A stretch of DNA of 64,000 bases from Coleofasciculus sp. FACHB-1120 (GTDB taxonomy: Bacteria; Cyanobacteriota; Cyanobacteriia; Cyanobacteriales; FACHB-T130), in the NCBI RefSeq assembly GCF_014698845.1, contig NZ_JACJTV010000018.1, forward strand, positions 1 to 64,000, read 5' to 3'. Positions 60,915 to 64,000 of the stretch are shown here, piece after piece. The position numbers and the translations under genes are program-made. Numbering within the stretch: position 1 is the first letter of the stretch; each line of letters begins with the position of its first letter. The notes beneath the pieces are model-generated. The model had not been told where the DNA came from. It ran no database searches and worked only from the letters and a program-made list of their open reading frames with translations.

Positions 60915-62570
60915 ATGGATCGTCAAACTTTTGCGTGGGGTCGTTCAAAAAAGAAGATAGGAGGATCTGACAAATGGACGGAAAGGCTGTGGATCTTAGG
61001 GTTATTCCTAGCGGCTATCCTGCTATTTGGAATCAATCTGGGCGTACTGCCTTTACGGGATTGGGATGAAGGAACAGTTGCTCAGGTTGCTCGTGAGATT
61101 TGGCAGGCAAAGTTTGATTCTTTGAGATGGCTGTATCCGACGTTGGGAGGTACAGAGTATCTAAATAAACCGCCTTTAATGCATCTGCTGATTGCCGGTG
61201 CCTATGCAATTGGGGGTGTAAATGAGTGGACAACGCGCCTACCTGGGGCGCTGTTGAGTGCCGCTTGTGTGCCGCTTTTGTATGGCATTGGGCGGGAACT
61301 ATTCCGGCGACGCCTTCCAGCTCTTTTCTCGGCTTTGATTTACTTGACGTTATTGCCCGTTGTGCGTCATGGGCGTCTGGCGATGCTGGATGGGGCAGTG
61401 TTGTGCTTTTTCCTGTTCATGATGTGGTGCGTGTTGCGATCGCGTCGAAACTTGCGCTACGCTCTCGGTGCCGGTGTGGGGTTTGGGTTGATTTGCCTGA
61501 CCAAAGGCATGATGGGATTATTGCTTTTAAATATCGCTCTGGTGTTTTTAGCCTGGGATACTCCCAGACTTTTGACTTCCCTCTATTTCTGGATTGGTTT
61601 GCTCTTGGGCAGTGTGCCGGTTGCTGCTTGGTATGGTGCCCAATTTCTCCACTACGGGCAAACCTTCGTGGATACCGGCATTTTTAGTCAATCCTTGCAG
61701 CGGATTTGGGCACCTGTTGAGAATCACGCGGGTCCCCCCTGGTACTATCTGTTGGAAATTTTAAAGTACGGCTGGCCCTGGTTATTCTTGTTACCCCAAG
61801 GATTGCGCCTTGCTTGGGAAAATCGCAATATGAGCTGGGCAAAACTGGTACTGGTGTGGATGGGTGTTTATCTAGTAGCCATTTCGGTAATGGGAACCAA
61901 ACTTCCCTGGTATGTGCTGCCGATTTACCCAGCAGTGGCTTTAGTAGGAGGTGCCCAGCTAGCTGAAGTTTGGAATGCTCCGACTCAGAAATCCTATCCC
62001 CGCTCTTGGGTACCGCTTTTGACAGTCATGGGTTTAGTGGCGCTAAGCGGTAGTTTTTATTTTGCTGCATTTGGTCCCCAACCGAACTGGAATTTGCAAT
62101 TGGTGTTTGCATCGGCTGCTTTGACTTTATTGATAACGGCAGTTTTGATTTATCAAAAAGACCTGCAATTTATTCCACTGCTCTTTTGGGGTACGTATGT
62201 AACGCTGCTGATATTCATGACATCGCCACACTGGATTTGGGAACTCGCAGAAGCTTATCCGGTTAAACCCGTTGCCGCAATGATTAAGCGCAAAACTCCC
62301 ATCAATAAGCCAATCTACACATCCTACGATCATGGTCGTCCTTCTCTGAATTTTTATAGCGATCGCCAAGTCATCCCCGCAACGGATGCCGAACTCCAGC
62401 AACGTTGGAAAGGTGATGCTCAACCTTATTTTTTACTTGACCAACCCACCTTCAAGCAGCTGAATTTAAAGCCGGTGAAATCGCTTAATCAGGCTGAGGG
62501 TTGGTTGCTAATTACTAAACCGGCAGCCGTCAAACCAGTGAAGAGTCAGAAGCCACAGATTAAGAAGTAG
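60915..62570 (+). CDS. ArnT/PMT-type (GT39/GT83-like) membrane glycosyltransferase
   Basis: A 551-residue polytopic membrane protein with about 11-12 helices. It matches the dolichyl/undecaprenyl-phosphate-sugar transferases of the ArnT/PMT group. The first loop carries the acidic motif (LPLRDWDEGTVAQVAREIW), followed by YPTLGGTEYLNKPPLMHLL and TRLPGALLSAACVPLLYGIGRELF. A soluble C-terminal segment of about 100 residues follows the last helix. It should transfer a sugar from a lipid carrier to protein or lipid on the outer face of the membrane. The acceptor is unknown. The ATG at 60915 is preferred to the TTG at 60906. Confidence 0.88.
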   Translation: MDRQTFAWGRSKKKIGGSDKWTERLWILGLFLAAILLFGINLGVLPLRDWDEGTVAQVAREIWQAKFDSLRWLYPTLGGTEYLNKPPLMHLLIAGAYAIGGVNEWTTRLPGALLSAACVPLLYGIGRELFRRRLPALFSALIYLTLLPVVRHGRLAMLDGAVLCFFLFMMWCVLRSRRNLRYALGAGVGFGLICLTKGMMGLLLLNIALVFLAWDTPRLLTSLYFWIGLLLGSVPVAAWYGAQFLHYGQTFVDTGIFSQSLQRIWAPVENHAGPPWYYLLEILKYGWPWLFLLPQGLRLAWENRNMSWAKLVLVWMGVYLVAISVMGTKLPWYVLPIYPAVALVGGAQLAEVWNAPTQKSYPRSWVPLLTVMGLVALSGSFYFAAFGPQPNWNLQLVFASAALTLLITAVLIYQKDLQFIPLLFWGTYVTLLIFMTSPHWIWELAEAYPVKPVAAMIKRKTPINKPIYTSYDHGRPSLNFYSDRQVIPATDAELQQRWKGDAQPYFLLDQPTFKQLNLKPVKSLNQAEGWLLITKPAAVKPVKSQKPQIKK

Positions 62571-62999
62571 AAAGTAGGCATTAGCAAGTAAATTGTCAAT
62601 AGCCCAACTTTTTGCAAATATGGCAATTCTCTCTGGGATGCAGTTGGGTTTAAACCCACCCCTGTTCCTCCTGTAAACCCAGAGGGGTTCCCTATTTCCT
62701 TCTCTCTGTAAAGGTCGAGGGGTTAGGGGTGAGGTTCCTGTATATACTGCACTAAGAGTGAGAACCGCTATCTCTCTAGCGATCGCTATCGATAACAATT
62801 AAGCATTCAGACATCAAAGTTGCACATTGCCCAAATCATAAAACGGGCAAAATTCCGGATGCTCTGTTTATCCCGGCTAAAAACTCAAAATTTTCCCTAA
62901 TTGTTCGGCTTTTAAAGCTGCTAGCCAATCGGTCGCAGTTACAATGAAAATCATGAATAAAAATTAAGCTTTTTCTCATTTTTCCTGTTAACCCCATCA
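62571..62999. other. non-coding stretch before the CLC gene
   Basis: About 430 bases with no supported gene. It contains C-rich/G-rich blocks around 62650-62740 (AAACCCACCCCTGTTCCTCC and GGGGTTAGGGGTGAGGTTCC) that can pair, as in dispersed repeats elsewhere in the window. No fluoride riboswitch (crcB-type) motif was recognised although a halide-type transporter follows. Confidence 0.5.
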
Positions 63000-64000
63000 A
63001 TGAGCGCCACTCCATTGTCAGATGTGCTGTTGTCGGAATCATCCGCACCAACTTCTCCTGCTTCCCGTCTTACTAAAATTCTCAATCGACTCGAACCCTC
63101 ACCCGAAAGCGTCGTCCTGCTGTTGGCTGTATTAATTGGTACCGGCACTGGGATGGGCGTTGTCACGTTTCACTATTTAATCGAACTCATCCACAGCTTG
63201 ATGCTGGAAGGGGTGATGGGGATAATTGGAGGCTGGGGTGCCTGGACTTTAGCTTGTATTCCCATTTTGGGAGGATTAATCGTTGGTTTAATGCGTCTTG
63301 CTTGGCCCGATTTTGGGCCGAGTATTTCTTCGCTGATTGCCGCTGCCCAAGGCGTCCGAGAATTGCTACCCCTGCGGCCCGTCACCAAGATGGTTGCGGC
63401 GGCTGTTTCCCTTGGCAGTGGAGCCTCTTTAGGGCCAGAAGGACCGAGCGTGGAAATTGGCGGCAATTTTGGAATGCTGCTCGGTCAAGTGCTGCAAGTC
63501 TCTAGAGAAAGGCAGCAGTTACTCCTGGGTGCTGGAGCAGCGGCGGGTCTGGCGGCGGGTTTTAATGCCCCGATAGCCGGTGTTTTCTTCGCTTTAGAGG
63601 TAGTCTTGGGAACCACCTTTGCGACTTCAGCCGTGAGTGTCGTGTTGCTGGCAGCAGTTGTGGCGTCTTTGATTGCTCAGATTGGTTTGGGTGCCCAACC
63701 AGCTTTTACACTGCCTGTCTATGAAGTCCGCAGTCCTCTAGAATTACCGCTTTATCTGGGATTGGGGGTATTAGCGAGTTTGGTGTCGCTGACCTATACC
63801 CAGTCGATTCAACTGGCTCGTCGTTTCTTTCGCGGACAGATTGCCGGTTTTGAGTGGCTGGGAAAGGTACCGCGATCGCTTTGCCCGGTAATTGGCGGTG
63901 CCTGTTTGGGCTTGGTTGCTTTGCAGTGGCCCCAAATTCTGGGCATCGGTTACGAAACGATTGCTGCCATGCTTCAGGATGTGGATTTTCCGTTGGGGTT
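63000..64000 (+). CDS. CLC-family chloride channel/exchanger, 3' end outside window
   Basis: The frame from ATG 63000 stays open to the edge, giving the first 333 residues of a CLC protein (normally 430-900). The N-terminus is cytoplasmic (about 1-38), then helices begin. The CLC filter motif is seen as SGASLGPEGPS with external gate Glu147. The downstream AGVFFALEVV carries Glu200 and then Val201, where the E. coli exchanger has its internal proton Glu203. The loss of that residue is a channel-like trait. A CBS tail cannot be assessed because the gene is cut. Confidence 0.9.
   Translation, partial: MSATPLSDVLLSESSAPTSPASRLTKILNRLEPSPESVVLLLAVLIGTGTGMGVVTFHYLIELIHSLMLEGVMGIIGGWGAWTLACIPILGGLIVGLMRLAWPDFGPSISSLIAAAQGVRELLPLRPVTKMVAAAVSLGSGASLGPEGPSVEIGGNFGMLLGQVLQVSRERQQLLLGAGAAAGLAAGFNAPIAGVFFALEVVLGTTFATSAVSVVLLAAVVASLIAQIGLGAQPAFTLPVYEVRSPLELPLYLGLGVLASLVSLTYTQSIQLARRFFRGQIAGFEWLGKVPRSLCPVIGGACLGLVALQWPQILGIGYETIAAMLQDVDFPLG

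Overview
This window is a chromosomal segment from a cyanobacterium. Evidence for this is the very dense HIP1 octamer (GCGATCGC, seen in and between most genes), the pipX-pipY-sepF-proC neighbourhood, cyanobacterial families such as KGK, DUF3086, DUF3119, a two-repeat CDGSH protein and xisI, and cyanobacterial-type glgC, glgA and sucrose synthase. Sucrose synthase, XisI and the many repeat-protein genes fit a filamentous or otherwise large-genome species; I cannot name the genus. No rRNA, tRNA, CRISPR array or prophage was seen.

Layout. 1-7.6 kb: the first codons of an IS transposase running off the left edge, a secreted WD40 protein, a small MITE-like element with target duplication, sucrose synthase, an M32 carboxypeptidase, a decayed PIN-like toxin and a TPR protein. 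8-11.2 kb: aspartase, a DUF362 protein and, between genes, a short transcription unit with an NtcA-type promoter and an intrinsic terminator (candidate NsiR4 sRNA). 11.2-14.7 kb: small accessory genes (HNH, KGK, pentapeptide repeats, RmlD-like reductase) with several inverted repeats. 15-18.5 kb: a CPA1 antiporter facing a TrkA-N protein, and a WD40 lipoprotein. 18.6-25.9 kb: a plus-strand housekeeping run der, ecfT-like, pabB/trpE-like, acpS, pipX, pipY, sepF, proC. 26-31 kb: a VanZ-LamG membrane protein, then a minus-strand run with plsY, DUF3086, DUF3119 and an MlaE-type permease.

31-44 kb: glycogen synthase, an xisI copy whose second codon is a stop, an AT-rich membrane protein gene, DUF29, a membrane-anchored Hsp70-like protein with a GrpE-like partner, Ppx/GppA, a UbiA prenyltransferase and a HEAT-repeat protein. 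44-52.7 kb: a LOG-like protein, Fe superoxide dismutase, a fusion of an XRE helix-turn-helix to a Clp N-domain with its own palindromic operator, ppk1, glgC, a P-loop kinase and a DnaJ-type co-chaperone. 52.8-64 kb: a Ser/Thr kinase, an acyl-CoA-ligase-like protein, an HxlR regulator divergent from CDGSH-pirin genes, a VOC protein, a large serine recombinase lacking its catalytic residues, a GT39-type glycosyltransferase, and a CLC protein cut by the right edge.

Functional themes: carbon storage and sucrose turnover (susA, glgA, glgC), polyphosphate turnover (ppk1, ppx), nitrogen control (pipX/pipY, the candidate NtcA-driven sRNA, aspA, proC), redox and stress (sodB, CDGSH, pirin, HxlR), and membrane lipid functions (plsY, MlaE permease). 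The least explained items are the Hsp70-like/GrpE-like membrane pair, the XRE-ClpN fusion, the catalytically dead recombinase and several unassigned palindromic repeats.
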